Assembly: GCA_963784415.1 (NCBI GenBank)
Contig: CAWARK010000006.1
Span: forward strand, 124,001 to 188,000
DNA length: 64,000 nt
From: UBA7672 sp963784415
GTDB taxonomy: Bacteria; Pseudomonadota; Alphaproteobacteria; Caulobacterales; Hyphomonadaceae
Direction: 5' to 3'
Shown: positions 53,174 through 62,425 of the stretch, in pieces
Numbering within the stretch: the stretch's first letter is position 1
Layout of the letters: each line of letters begins with the position of its first letter
Program-made: the position numbers and the translations under genes
Notes under the pieces: generated by a model
Seen by the model: only the letters and a program-made list of their open reading frames with translations
What the model was told of the DNA's origin: nothing
The model's database searches: none

Positions 53174-53242
53174 TCTAACTCAGGCCCCAACACGCCCACC
53201 CAACCCCGGCCCACAGCCGCAGGGATCGCGCCCTTGCGTCCG

Positions 53243-54238
53243 CTACCCGCGCTTCCGATTCAGTGCCGCAGGCTGAAGCAGCGTCGCTGCGGCCTCCGAC
53301 ATCGCAGACAGCAGCCAGTTGAACCCAGGCTCGCGCAGTCGGGTCGGATGAAAGATAACGCCGAACTCGATCGCCGGCGTCGGATGCGGCGGCTTCAGGA
53401 TCTGGATCTCCTTCGAAGGGTACTCTTCCGCCATCCGTCTCAACGTCAGCGTCACGAAATCGGATCGCGAAGCAATCGCGATCGCATGCATCGTATCACC
53501 GGCAATGACGCCCGCACCCGGCCCCCGCCTGCGACCATCGCCAGCATGCGCCCGCGTTGCATCGCCAAGCTCGCGGCCCTCATCGAAAAACCGGCGCACT
53601 TCGGGATAGTCAGTGCCAATCACCCGGTTGAATTTCTCGATGATGACGTGGCGCACCTCGCCCAGCATGCCCATGGTCAAGGGATCGCGAATGGTCGGAT
53701 GCCCCTTGCGCGCCACCCACACCATCTCGTCGCTCGTCATCGGCCGCCACTCGAGCCGCTCGGCCAGGCTCGTCGGCACGCTGAACAGGAAGTCCAACCG
53801 CCCATGCTCGACATCGTCCGGCGACTGATCCTCCAGCCGCCGCAACCGAAACCGGACCCCCGGCGCCACTTTCGACAGCCAGTCGACGATGGGGGGCAAC
53901 AGCACCACGGCCGCATAGGACCCCGCCCCGACAATGAATTCGCGCTCGGCCGTGGCGGGGTCGAACATCTCCCGGTTCAGGGCGTCCCGCAGCTGGTTCA
54001 TCGACTGGCGCACCCGCCGCCCCGCCTCCAGCGCATAAGCCGTCGGCGTCAGCCCGCCGCCCTTCCGCTCGAACAGTGGATCACCCAGCCCGGTCCGCAA
54101 CCTGCCCAACGCATGGCTGACCGCCGATGGCGTCAGCGAAAGCTCCTCGGCAGCCCTTGAAACACTGCGGTTATCGAGCAGCGCGAGGAGGACGCGGAGG
54201 AGGTTGAGGTCGAGATCCTTGAACTGAACGCCGTTCAT
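53243..54238 (-). CDS. LysR family transcriptional regulator (NodD/NahR-like)
   Basis: 331 residues. The HTH is LLDNRSVSRAAEELSLTPSA then VSHALGRLR, preceded by FKDLDLNLLRVLLALL, the start pattern of NodD/NahR/LinR-type LysR proteins. The effector domain follows. Start ATG 54238 (MNGVQFKDLD) is preferred over an upstream in-frame ATG. It is divergent from the efflux operon across ~110 bp, so it very probably controls that operon. Confidence 0.94.
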   Translation of the reverse strand: MNGVQFKDLDLNLLRVLLALLDNRSVSRAAEELSLTPSAVSHALGRLRTGLGDPLFERKGGGLTPTAYALEAGRRVRQSMNQLRDALNREMFDPATAEREFIVGAGSYAAVVLLPPIVDWLSKVAPGVRFRLRRLEDQSPDDVEHGRLDFLFSVPTSLAERLEWRPMTSDEMVWVARKGHPTIRDPLTMGMLGEVRHVIIEKFNRVIGTDYPEVRRFFDEGRELGDATRAHAGDGRRRGPGAGVIAGDTMHAIAIASRSDFVTLTLRRMAEEYPSKEIQILKPPHPTPAIEFGVIFHPTRLREPGFNWLLSAMSEAAATLLQPAALNRKRG

Positions 54239-54349
54239 GTTGCACCTGCACAAATGTCATTTGGTTCAAAGCAGATGTCAACCTATCTGGTTGCATAAGT
54301 GGACCACGGGGGAACGTGCGTCCGCACCGAATTCATGACGAGGCAGACA
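54239..54349. promoter_or_regulatory. Divergent LysR/efflux promoter region
   Basis: 111 bp shared by both promoters. ATGTCA occurs twice (54256 and 54276) and TTGCA/TTGCAT sequences flank it. The arrangement suits LysR binding (T-N11-A type), but no single site stands out. Confidence 0.4.
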
Positions 54350-55432
54350 ATGGACGGCTCATTCGAGCAAACCGAACCGCATGCGGTGACGGCCCCGGCG
54401 AAAAAGCCCGGCCCGTCGCCAAAGCAGAAACGCCTCGCGCTGATGATCGGGCCGCCTGCCGTGATCGCAGTCGGCGTCGCCATATGGCTGGTCCTGTCGG
54501 CAGGCTTCGTCTCGACCGACAACGCGCAGGTTTCTGCCGCCCGCGCCCCGATCAGCTCGAGCGTCCGCGCCCGCGTCGTTGAGGTGCTTGTGAAAGAAAA
54601 CCAGCAGGTGAAAGCCGGTGACGAATTGATCCGGCTGGACAGCGGCGATTTCGGCATCGCCGTGGCTCAGGCCGAGGCGCGTCTGGCTTCTGCAAAACTT
54701 CAAGTCGAAGGCCTGCGCGCGAGCTACCGCAAGTCAGCGGCCGATCTCACGGCTTCCACGACCGAAGCCGACTTCCGCCGCAGCGAACAGGCGAGGCAGG
54801 ACAACCTCTTCAAGGCGGGACTTGTCTCGCAACAGGCGCTGGACCAGGCCCGCAACGCCTCCGACGTCGCCAGCCGCAATCGCACGGCCGCAGTGGCGGA
54901 CCTATCCAACGCCCTCGCCGGTCTTGGCGGATCGCCCAACATCGCAACCGCCAAACACCCGCTGGTGATGCAGGCCCAGGCCGCTCTCGACCAGGCGAAG
55001 AGCGATTTTGATGACACGTCGATCCGCGCGCCGACAGACGGCATTGTCACGCGCGTGAGCCAGCTTCAACCCGGCTCCTATGTGCAAGCCGCGCAGACCC
55101 TGTTCTGGATCGTCTCGGGCAAGCCGTGGGTCGACGCCGCCTTCAAGGAAAGCCAACTGGCTGATCTGCGGATCGGTCAGCCTGTCACCGTGCACGTCGA
55201 TGCTTTCCCGAATGCCCACCTCACCGGTCACATCGCCAGCTTCTCGCCGGGCACTGGTTCCAGCTTCGCCGTGCTCCCGGCAGAGAACGCATCGGGAAAC
55301 TGGGTGCGCGTCGTCCAGCGCCTCAACGTCCGCGTCGAACTCGATAACCCGCCGCCGGAAGTTCAGCTGGCCATCGGCCTCAGCGCTACGGCGACTGTCG
55401 ACACGCGCAACACGGATAAAGGCTCCCACTAA
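54350..55432 (+). CDS. HlyD/EmrA family efflux periplasmic adaptor
   Basis: 360 residues. A polar head of ~30 residues precedes one membrane helix (about 34-55: MIGPPAVIAVGVAIWLVLSA). Then comes the barrel-sandwich/lipoyl pattern VSTDNAQVSAARAPISSSVR, a helical hairpin (about 100-190), and the returning lipoyl half DTSIRAPTDGIVTRVSQLQPGSYV. This is typical of EmrA. It links the inner-membrane pump to the outer-membrane channel. ATG 54350 has CGAGG 6 nt upstream; ATG 54335 is an alternative. Confidence 0.93.
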   Translation: MDGSFEQTEPHAVTAPAKKPGPSPKQKRLALMIGPPAVIAVGVAIWLVLSAGFVSTDNAQVSAARAPISSSVRARVVEVLVKENQQVKAGDELIRLDSGDFGIAVAQAEARLASAKLQVEGLRASYRKSAADLTASTTEADFRRSEQARQDNLFKAGLVSQQALDQARNASDVASRNRTAAVADLSNALAGLGGSPNIATAKHPLVMQAQAALDQAKSDFDDTSIRAPTDGIVTRVSQLQPGSYVQAAQTLFWIVSGKPWVDAAFKESQLADLRIGQPVTVHVDAFPNAHLTGHIASFSPGTGSSFAVLPAENASGNWVRVVQRLNVRVELDNPPPEVQLAIGLSATATVDTRNTDKGSH

Positions 55433-55434
55433 CC

Positions 55435-56982
55435 ATGGAGGACGTGATCCCAGTCCAGCCGACGGCGCAAGCCGGACCGGCTTACGGGGAATATCCCGAA
55501 CCGGGCCGCAGGGCGCTGATCACGCTCGGCGTCGTGTTGACGACATTGATGACTTCGATCGACGGCACGATTGCGAATACCGTCCTGCCGCAGATCAAGA
55601 ATTCCGTGTCCGCCTCGCAAGACGAAATCCTCTGGGTGCTCACATCATTCATTCTGGCCAGCACGGTTGTGACGCCGGCCATTGGCTGGATGGAGCGGCG
55701 CTTCGGACGGCGCAATCTACTGCTTGGCGCTCTGGTCGGATTTACCGTTGCTTCGGTTCTGTGCGGCATCGCGACCGGCATCATCGAATTGGTGGTCTAC
55801 CGAATTCTGCAGGGCGCGACCGCTGCGGTCTTCATCCCGCTGAGCCAAGCCATCCTGCTCGACATCAACCCGCCGAAAGATCATGCACGTGCCATGTCGC
55901 TCTGGGGCATGGGCGCCGTGCTTGGCCCCATCATCGGGCCGATCCTCGGCGGCGTGCTGACTGACCAGCTCAACTGGCGCTGGGTGTTCTTCATCAACAT
56001 TCCGATTGCCTTCGTCGGCTTCCTGATCCTTGCAGCGACGCTGCCCAAGCGCGTGCGTCGCGATCAGCAGAAGTTCGACGCCTTTGGCTTCATCACTCTT
56101 CTTATCGGTCTCATCAGCATGCAGCTCGTGCTCGACCGCGGCCCTGGACAGGACTGGTTCTCGTCTGCGGAGATCTGGACCTATCTCGGCATGTCGCTGC
56201 TGGGGCTTTACATATTCTTCGTCCACATCTTCACCAGCAAAGATCCGATCATCCACCCGTCCATTCTGGCGGACCGGAACTACCTGCTGGGCTCAGGCAT
56301 GATCCTGCTGATCGGCGTGCTGATGTTTGCCGGCATGGCTGTCCTGCCATCCCTTATGCAGGGTCTGCTTGGCTATCCGGTGCTGACGGCGGGCCTGACA
56401 CAGGCCACGCGCGGTGTTGGCACATTCGTGTCGATGTTCCTGGTCGGGCGCCTGTCCGGCAAGGTCGACAACCGGTTGATCATCTTCGTTGGCATCAGTC
56501 TCACCGGTCTGTCCTACTATCTGATGTCAGGCTTCTCGCTTGATATGGATCAGACCCCGATCCTGGTCTCGGGCCTGTTCCAGGGCCTCGGCCTCGGTCT
56601 CGTCTTTGTGCCGCTGATGGGCATCGCCTTCACCACAATCCAGCCGACCCTCCGAACCGAAGCTGCATCGTTCTACACGCTGATCCGGAATATCGGATCG
56701 AGCGTCGGCATTTCCGTCGTCGGTGCGCTTCAGATCTCCAATTCGGAAGCCGTGCGGCAACAGCTGCAGGAGCACGCCACGCCTGACAACGCGAACCTTG
56801 CCACCAGCATGCCGGGGATCGATCTCACAACGCCTGCCGGCCAGGCCGTGATGGAAGGCATGATCCAGCGGCAGTCAGCACTTGTCGCTTACGTCGACAG
56901 TTTCCACCTCCTGTTCGTCATGGCCGTCGCCATCATTCCTCTTCTCTTTCTGCTCCGGACGAAACGAGCTTCGAATGCGTAG
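55435..56982 (+). CDS. DHA2 family MFS drug exporter (EmrB-like)
   Basis: 515 residues with 14 membrane helices. Motifs: DGTIANTVLPQI in helix 1, GWMERRFGRRNLL (the MFS loop 2-3 motif), LGPIIGPILGGVLTDQLNWR in helix 5 with the DHA2 antiporter motif. It starts 2 bp after the adaptor stop. It exports hydrophobic compounds in exchange for protons together with EmrA and NodT; specific drugs cannot be inferred. Confidence 0.94.
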   Translation: MEDVIPVQPTAQAGPAYGEYPEPGRRALITLGVVLTTLMTSIDGTIANTVLPQIKNSVSASQDEILWVLTSFILASTVVTPAIGWMERRFGRRNLLLGALVGFTVASVLCGIATGIIELVVYRILQGATAAVFIPLSQAILLDINPPKDHARAMSLWGMGAVLGPIIGPILGGVLTDQLNWRWVFFINIPIAFVGFLILAATLPKRVRRDQQKFDAFGFITLLIGLISMQLVLDRGPGQDWFSSAEIWTYLGMSLLGLYIFFVHIFTSKDPIIHPSILADRNYLLGSGMILLIGVLMFAGMAVLPSLMQGLLGYPVLTAGLTQATRGVGTFVSMFLVGRLSGKVDNRLIIFVGISLTGLSYYLMSGFSLDMDQTPILVSGLFQGLGLGLVFVPLMGIAFTTIQPTLRTEAASFYTLIRNIGSSVGISVVGALQISNSEAVRQQLQEHATPDNANLATSMPGIDLTTPAGQAVMEGMIQRQSALVAYVDSFHLLFVMAVAIIPLLFLLRTKRASNA

Positions 56983-58405
56983 TCACCTGCTTACCCTCGC
57001 TGTCAGCACCGTTGCGCTGCTGACCGGTTGCACCACCGTCGGTCCCGATTTTACACGTCCCGACGCACCAGAGCTTTCCAGCTACGCCATGGCGGGCGAT
57101 CCTGCCGCCAGCCCCATTGCAGCGCTCGGTGTGGCAAACGCCGATGCGCGCGAATGGTGGACGGCCTTCAACTCGCCCGAGCTCAACGCGCTGGTGGAGC
57201 AGGCGCTGAAGGGCAATCCTACGCTACAGGCGGCCGATGCGTCGCTCGCGCGCGTCGCCGAACTTGAAAACGCGCAACGCGGCGACAGCGGCCCTTCCGC
57301 AACGCTGGCCGGCAACGCCAATCGCGAACGCATCAACACGGCCGGTTTCGGCATCTCGGGCTTCCCGAGCCCGACCATCAATATCTTCTCGATCGGCACG
57401 AGCCTGAAATACAATCTCGACCTGTTCGGCGGCGAGCGTCGCAAAGACGAGACGGCCGCGGCGCGGACTGAAGCGCAGCGCCAGCGAACCGACGCGGCCT
57501 ATCTCAACCTCACCGGCGCGGTCGTGTCGCGCGCCATCGAGCTGGCCGCCTTGCGTGCGCAACTCGATGCCCTGGACGGCATCATCAAGGTCGACAGTGA
57601 AACGATCGACATGATCAAGCGTGGCATTCAGGCGGGCGGGGTGCCTGCCTCCGCTGTCAACTCTGCCGACGCCCAGCTCGCCGAAGATCAGGCGCAGCGG
57701 CCGACCATCGTGCGCAGCATCTCCACGACGCGGCATGCGCTTGCCCTGCTGGTCGGACAGGCGCCTTCGAACTGGTCGGCCCCGGATATCAACCTCGCCA
57801 GCCTCAACCTGCCCGCCTCCATTCCCGTGAGCCTGCCTTCGGAACTTGTGCGCAAGCGGCCGGACATTCTCGCTACTGAAGCCGACCTGCACGCGGCAAC
57901 GGCGGCCATCGGCGTTGCCGACGCCGCGCGCTATCCCAGCTTGTCGCTCGATGGCTCGTTCGTACTCACGGCACTGCACCCGGAAGACGTATTCAAATAT
58001 GACAGCAGCGGATGGTCTGCCGGACCTTCCTTCACCCTGCCGCTGTTCAATGGCGGTTCGCTGGACGCACGCAAGCGCGCCGCAGAGGCGGCCGCGAAAG
58101 AAGCAGATGCGAATTATCGTCAAACCGTGTTGAGCGCTTTCGCGCAAGTCTCTGACCTGCTGACAGCGCTGTCGACCGACCGCGATCTTGTCGATGCGCA
58201 GACGCGCTCGCGGAACGTGGCGGATGAGAACTCGCGCCTCGCCTCGCTTGGCTTCCAGAATGGCGCAGGATCGCTGATCTCGGTGATCGACGCCCAACGT
58301 CAGGCCCAACGTGCACGTCTCGCCTCGATCGAAGCGCAGGCGTTGATGCGCGCGGACATGGCGGCGCTGTTCGTCGCAACAGCCGCAGACTGGCGCAAGA
58401 ACTAG
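56975..58405 (+). CDS. Outer membrane efflux lipoprotein (NodT/OprM family)
   Basis: 476 residues. Lipobox LLTGC with Cys18, then TTVGPDFTRPDAPEL, the NodT family start. Two repeated outer-membrane-factor domains follow; SLPSELVRKRPDILATEADL is diagnostic. It trimerises into the outer-membrane channel of the tripartite pump. ATG 56975 overlaps the emrB-like stop by 8 bp. Its TAG stop shares CTAG with the convergent fucosidase gene. Confidence 0.95.
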   Translation: MRSHLLTLAVSTVALLTGCTTVGPDFTRPDAPELSSYAMAGDPAASPIAALGVANADAREWWTAFNSPELNALVEQALKGNPTLQAADASLARVAELENAQRGDSGPSATLAGNANRERINTAGFGISGFPSPTINIFSIGTSLKYNLDLFGGERRKDETAAARTEAQRQRTDAAYLNLTGAVVSRAIELAALRAQLDALDGIIKVDSETIDMIKRGIQAGGVPASAVNSADAQLAEDQAQRPTIVRSISTTRHALALLVGQAPSNWSAPDINLASLNLPASIPVSLPSELVRKRPDILATEADLHAATAAIGVADAARYPSLSLDGSFVLTALHPEDVFKYDSSGWSAGPSFTLPLFNGGSLDARKRAAEAAAKEADANYRQTVLSAFAQVSDLLTALSTDRDLVDAQTRSRNVADENSRLASLGFQNGAGSLISVIDAQRQAQRARLASIEAQALMRADMAALFVATAADWRKN

Positions 58406-59553
58406 GTTCCTGATCTGATCGTTCGACCGAGCTCCAGCAGCGGCTGCTTCTGGACGTCCGGAATTGTCGCGTCAGCCATCGGCCCGACATTGATCAACAG
58501 GTTGCCGCCCCGCGCCGTGAGGTTGCGGTAGAGGTCAGTCAGCGCCGCGCCGGTCATGTAGTCCTCCGTGCGCTCGTCCTGATTATAGCCGAAGGCGAGG
58601 CCGAGGCCGCGACAAGCCTCCCACTTCTTCTCGCCCATGTGTTCGCCGGTGGAATATTCGACCGTCCGGAAATCGCAGTGCGGCGGCGGCGGATTGTCGA
58701 GCTCGCCACCCGCCTCCGCGATGCGCGCCTTCACCATGGCATTGAACCCTGCACGCGCCGTGGGATCACGCAGGCTTTCAAACATGGCGGACGCGCCGAG
58801 CCAGCGATCGTTGACGACGCCGTCGGGCACGTTTTCGTAATAGTGCGCGAAGACATCCGGAATGTCCGCGTCGCTCGGCCACGCAATGTCGTTCCAGAGA
58901 ACTGATGGTTTGTAGCGCTCGACCAGTTCGCGAACCTGCGCGGCGGCATAGGCGCGATAATCGTCCGAAGTCGGCACGCAGGCGAGCATGTCGCCGAAAT
59001 TCGAAATCGGGAGATGGTGGAAGGTCCAGTCCAGGCCGCCAGAATAATAGAGGCCGAACTTCATTCCGCGCGCGCGGACGGCGTCGGCAAGCTCGCCGAC
59101 GAAATCGCGCTTCGAATGCCAGCCGGGCTTGTGGGGATTTTCGACGTCCGTCGGCCACAGGCAGAAACCGTCATGGTGCTTGGTCACAAACACGACATAA
59201 CCCGCGCCTGAAGCAGCGAAGTGATCGGCCCACACATTCGCATCGAAGGCTTCGGCGGCGATTTCGAATTCTTCGCGGAATGACTCGTACGAGCGATTGC
59301 CATAGAGGCGAGCGTGGCGCTCGGCAGTCGGGCTGCCGGGCACGCGCATGGCGTTCCAGTACCACTCTGCATAGGGTGAGATCGCCATCGCATCGTCGTA
59401 GTCGGTCTTGAACAGGTCCGCGATCGACACGCCGCCCGGGGCATAAGCGGGAATGGCGAAGATGCCCCAGTGGATGAAGATGCCAAGCTGCGGCTTTGCA
59501 TACCATTCCGGACACGCCCGTCCCATGTAGGTCGCGCTTGTATCATCAGCCAT
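58402..59553 (-). CDS. Alpha-L-fucosidase (GH29), no signal peptide
   Basis: 383 residues, single TIM barrel. PQLGIFIHWGIFAIPAYAPG, VVFVTKHHDGFCLWPTD and SGGLDWTF are GH29 hallmarks; the nucleophile is expected to be Asp222 in VLWNDIAWP. No signal peptide is visible, so it should act in the cytoplasm on imported fucosides, and the C-terminal beta-sandwich of many GH29 enzymes is missing. No sugar transporter is next to it. Confidence 0.9.
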   Translation of the reverse strand: MADDTSATYMGRACPEWYAKPQLGIFIHWGIFAIPAYAPGGVSIADLFKTDYDDAMAISPYAEWYWNAMRVPGSPTAERHARLYGNRSYESFREEFEIAAEAFDANVWADHFAASGAGYVVFVTKHHDGFCLWPTDVENPHKPGWHSKRDFVGELADAVRARGMKFGLYYSGGLDWTFHHLPISNFGDMLACVPTSDDYRAYAAAQVRELVERYKPSVLWNDIAWPSDADIPDVFAHYYENVPDGVVNDRWLGASAMFESLRDPTARAGFNAMVKARIAEAGGELDNPPPPHCDFRTVEYSTGEHMGEKKWEACRGLGLAFGYNQDERTEDYMTGAALTDLYRNLTARGGNLLINVGPMADATIPDVQKQPLLELGRTIRSGT

Positions 59554-59640
59554 TGGCGTTTCCCTGGTCTCTTGTTTTGGAAACGCTAGCGCACGCCTGC
59601 GGGTGTCGGAAACCGTGACTTTAGGGAAGTCGGTACTACG

Positions 59641-60282
59641 CTACCAGCGCAGGACGCGCGGTCCAACGATGGCGCCCGCGATGGCGCTGAGGATCACCCC
59701 GAACGAATACCAGAGCGCGACGAAGGGCGCTGCGATCTCCTGGCAGTGGAGGCCGTAGACGGTCGCGGCGATACCGCCGGCGAACAGACCTGCCGCGGCG
59801 CCTGCGAGCGCAAGGCGTGTCGGGGCGAAGCGGCGCATCGTCCACAGGATGACGGCGAGGCCGGGGATAGAAAGGACGAGGATGCGCCACGGGCACTTGT
59901 CCCAGCTCGAGCCCATGAAGGCGACGCGCATCTGGTCGGGCGGCGTCGACATCAGCTGGCTGATGGCGATCCCCACGATGACAATGGCGAACACGCCGAC
60001 GAGGATCCACCCCACGAGCCCCTTGGCGCCGGGGCGCGACAGGCGCTCGACCAGCGCAAAGCCCGCAAGGCCAAGGCCAAACGTATAGATGGCCTTCATC
60101 CAGAACGTCATACCGCCGACCGCCTCGGCAAGATCAGGACGAATGCCAAGCCAGGGTACGAGGATGGCAAACGCTGCGACGGCGCCGAGAAGCGCTACCA
60201 GAACGAGGCGCATGGGCAGCATGCCGCGCTTCGCGGGCGTCGTGTCGTGCGCCAGGAGGGTGATCAGCTCATCAGTTTTCAT
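59641..60282 (-). CDS. nrsF: Membrane anti-sigma factor NrsF (DUF1109)
   Basis: 213 residues and six helices, the DUF1109/NrsF family. Two cysteines, C130 (SSWDKCPWRIL) and C180 (YGLHCQEIAAP), are 50 residues apart; as I recall, the Caulobacter protein has conserved C131 and C181 needed for chromium/cadmium sensing. It keeps SigF inactive at the membrane until the stress signal. It overlaps the sigF end by 11 bp, so translation is coupled. Confidence 0.92.
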   Translation of the reverse strand: MKTDELITLLAHDTTPAKRGMLPMRLVLVALLGAVAAFAILVPWLGIRPDLAEAVGGMTFWMKAIYTFGLGLAGFALVERLSRPGAKGLVGWILVGVFAIVIVGIAISQLMSTPPDQMRVAFMGSSWDKCPWRILVLSIPGLAVILWTMRRFAPTRLALAGAAAGLFAGGIAATVYGLHCQEIAAPFVALWYSFGVILSAIAGAIVGPRVLRW

Positions 60283-60811
60283 CGCGCGCCCTCCTCATCA
60301 GAGCCTGGAGGCTGCGGTGAACGCTGACTTTGACGGCGCCTTCCGTCATTCCGGCTTTCTTCGCAGCCTCGGCATTGGAGAGGCCGGTGATCTTGACGTC
60401 CTCGAGCAGGGTACGTTGCTTCTCCGGAAGTGTGGCCACCAGCTTGCCGAGGTCACGCCGGGTGGCAACTTCTTCGGTGTCGTCGCCGCCAAACAATTCG
60501 GACGCCTCGTCGAGTGATTCCGTGCGGCGGATCCGATTGCGGCGGAACCAGTCGATCAGCTTGTAGCGCGCAATTGTGAAAGCCCATGCGGTGAAGGGTT
60601 GCGACGTGTCATAGGTGTCGCGCTTCAGGTGTATGGCCAGCAGTGATTCCTGCACGAGATCCTCTAGATCGGCGGCGTTCCTGCCCATCTTGCGAGCCAG
60701 AAAGCCTCGAAGATATTTGGCCATCATGCCGAGAAGCTCGGCGTGCGCGGCCGCGTCGCCCGCGAGCCCGCGAAGCATCAGCGCCTTCAAACGGGGCTCT
60801 AGGTCACTCAC
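60272..60811 (-). CDS. sigF: ECF sigma factor SigF-like
   Basis: 179 residues. Sigma region 2 is DLEDLVQESLLAIHLKRDTY then FTAWAFTIARYKLIDWFRRN. Region 4 is LPEKQRTLLEDVKITGLSNA with the HTH AAKKAGMTEGAVKVSVHRSL. The pairing with a DUF1109 anti-sigma and the helical N-terminus (LKALMLRGLAGDAAAHAELL) mark the SigF group. Start GTG 60811 is preferred; TTG 60829 would add six residues. Confidence 0.93.
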   Translation of the reverse strand: MSDLEPRLKALMLRGLAGDAAAHAELLGMMAKYLRGFLARKMGRNAADLEDLVQESLLAIHLKRDTYDTSQPFTAWAFTIARYKLIDWFRRNRIRRTESLDEASELFGGDDTEEVATRRDLGKLVATLPEKQRTLLEDVKITGLSNAEAAKKAGMTEGAVKVSVHRSLQALMRRARDEN

Positions 60812-60891
60812 CAAGCCGGTTCCGCCCAATCACTGCCCTGTGGCAGGTCCAGACTGTTTAGCGGAGCCTTGCGGCGTTTGTCATCAGCGCA

Positions 60892-61665
60892 TCAAATCCC
60901 GGCATACCATTCATACCCGCGGTCTTCCCAGAAGCCGCCCTTGCCATGGCCAAAGCCAGCCAGGCTTTCGACGATTTCAATTTGCATCAGGTATTTCGCG
61001 TGCTTGTAGCCAAGCTGGCGTTCGACGCGGAGGCGCAACGGGGCGCCGTGGGAGACTTCGAGTGGTTTGCCGTTCAGTTCGTAGGCGAGGATGGTCTGCG
61101 GGTGAAAGCCGTCGATCAAATCGATGCTCTCATAATACATGTCAGCCCCGCCGCCATAGTTGTCGGCGCAATGCATGACGGCGAAGCGCGCATTGGGCTT
61201 GAGGCCCACGGTCTGCAGCAGTGGGCCAAGTTGCGTGCCCGTCCACTTGCCGATTGCGCTCCATCCCTCGACGCAGTCGTGACGCGTGATCTGCGTGCGC
61301 GCGGGAAGCGCGCGAAGGTCCGCCAGCGACAATGTCTGCGGGCGCTCGACCAAACCATCGAGGCGCAGCGACCAGTTGGTGAAGTTGTTGTCGACCAGCG
61401 CCTGGTAGGCGGCAGTCTTGGGATTCTTGGTGCCGTTGGCCTTGAAGATCGGTGAAATGTCGCGCTCGGAAAACTCACGTGCGAGCGGTTGGCCCACCAT
61501 CAGGCTGCGCTGGAAGCCCATGGTGAGGCCCTGACCGCTGTTACGCAGCAGCGTGCGGAATTCGGGTGAACGCGTGAGCGGATCGCAGCCGGACAGCGCG
61601 ATGCCTCCCAGCGCAATGGCGCCCGAGGTTAAAAGCTGGCGGCGGGTGAGGAAATCCTTTTTCAA
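60892..61665 (-). CDS. Molybdopterin-dependent oxidoreductase (sulfite-oxidase/MsrP type)
   Basis: 257 residues. Tat-like twin Arg at 8-9 (TRRQLLTSG) and a Cys at 27 (ALSGC) suggest an exported, possibly lipid-anchored protein. The molybdenum ligand is Cys131 in TRHDCVEGWSAIGKWTG, with the usual PLRLRVERQLGYKHAKYL near the C-terminus. The single SUOX domain and the adjoining cytochrome b resemble the MsrP/MsrQ methionine-sulfoxide repair pair in logic, but the cytochrome is not MsrQ itself. It overlaps the cytochrome gene by 4 bp. Confidence 0.93.
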   Translation of the reverse strand: MKKDFLTRRQLLTSGAIALGGIALSGCDPLTRSPEFRTLLRNSGQGLTMGFQRSLMVGQPLAREFSERDISPIFKANGTKNPKTAAYQALVDNNFTNWSLRLDGLVERPQTLSLADLRALPARTQITRHDCVEGWSAIGKWTGTQLGPLLQTVGLKPNARFAVMHCADNYGGGADMYYESIDLIDGFHPQTILAYELNGKPLEVSHGAPLRLRVERQLGYKHAKYLMQIEIVESLAGFGHGKGGFWEDRGYEWYAGI

Positions 61666-62396
61666 TGCACGTCCTCCGCAGCGACCGGGCCCGGCGGCAC
61701 GACAAACTTGCCGGTGATCATGGAGCGGATCTCGTTCCAGGCGCCTGCCACGACAACTTCGATCAGGTGAATGACAAGGAATGCGACCAGCAGGTTCGCG
61801 GCGATGAAATGCAGCGAGCGGGCCGACTGCCTGCCGCCAAAGATATCAACGAGGAATGGCGCGATCGCATTGAAGCCGGGCGACATTGTGAGCCCGGTCA
61901 GGATGATCAGCGGGAACAGCACGAAGATCACGACGACGTAGGCAAGCTTCTGGAGCGTGTTGTAGTTCTTGGCGGCCGGCCCGGTGATGCGCTTGAACTG
62001 CGCGTGGTGGACGATCTGCTCCCATAGATGGGCAGGTTTCAACTCTGCCTTCTTCGGCAGAATGTCACGCTGGAGGTGGCGGTTGATCAGGTTGAACGCG
62101 AGATAGACGATGCCGTTGATCACCAGCGCCCACGCAAAGAAGAAGTGCCAGTTCCTGCCAGCGCCAAGGTCGCGATAGCTGGGCAGCGCGAACTGGAACG
62201 GCAGGCCGCCGCTGATCGCCAGCCACGGCTTGTCATAGTCGGCGCCGTAATGGCCCCAGTACAGCATGGGATGGGCGTTGAAGATTTGCATGCCGCTCAT
62301 CAGCAGCAGCAGGAAGCACAGCGCGTTGATCCAGTGCGCGATGCGCACGATCAATGTGTGGCGGTAGATGATCTCGCGTGCGCTTGTCATGGTCAT
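61662..62396 (-). CDS. Cytochrome b561-type membrane electron carrier
   Basis: 244 residues. Four helices, with heme-binding His candidates in IYRHTLIVRIAHWINAL (helix 1), GRNWHFFFAWALVIN (helix 2) and LHFIAANLLVAFLVIHLIE (helix 4). This is the Ni/Fe-hydrogenase b-type/thiosulfate-reductase cytochrome fold. It probably passes quinol electrons to the partner oxidoreductase. Start ATG 62396 or, two codons later, 62390. Confidence 0.92.
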   Translation of the reverse strand: MTMTSAREIIYRHTLIVRIAHWINALCFLLLLMSGMQIFNAHPMLYWGHYGADYDKPWLAISGGLPFQFALPSYRDLGAGRNWHFFFAWALVINGIVYLAFNLINRHLQRDILPKKAELKPAHLWEQIVHHAQFKRITGPAAKNYNTLQKLAYVVVIFVLFPLIILTGLTMSPGFNAIAPFLVDIFGGRQSARSLHFIAANLLVAFLVIHLIEVVVAGAWNEIRSMITGKFVVPPGPVAAEDVH

Positions 62397-62425
62397 GCAG
62401 CTCTATAACACAAAACGGCGTGGAT

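Noticed and set aside
52461..53242. Mobile-element insertion or prophage remnant in the gene-poor gap
   Set aside because: No transposase, terminal repeats of an IS, target duplication or phage gene; only short palindromic repeats are seen.
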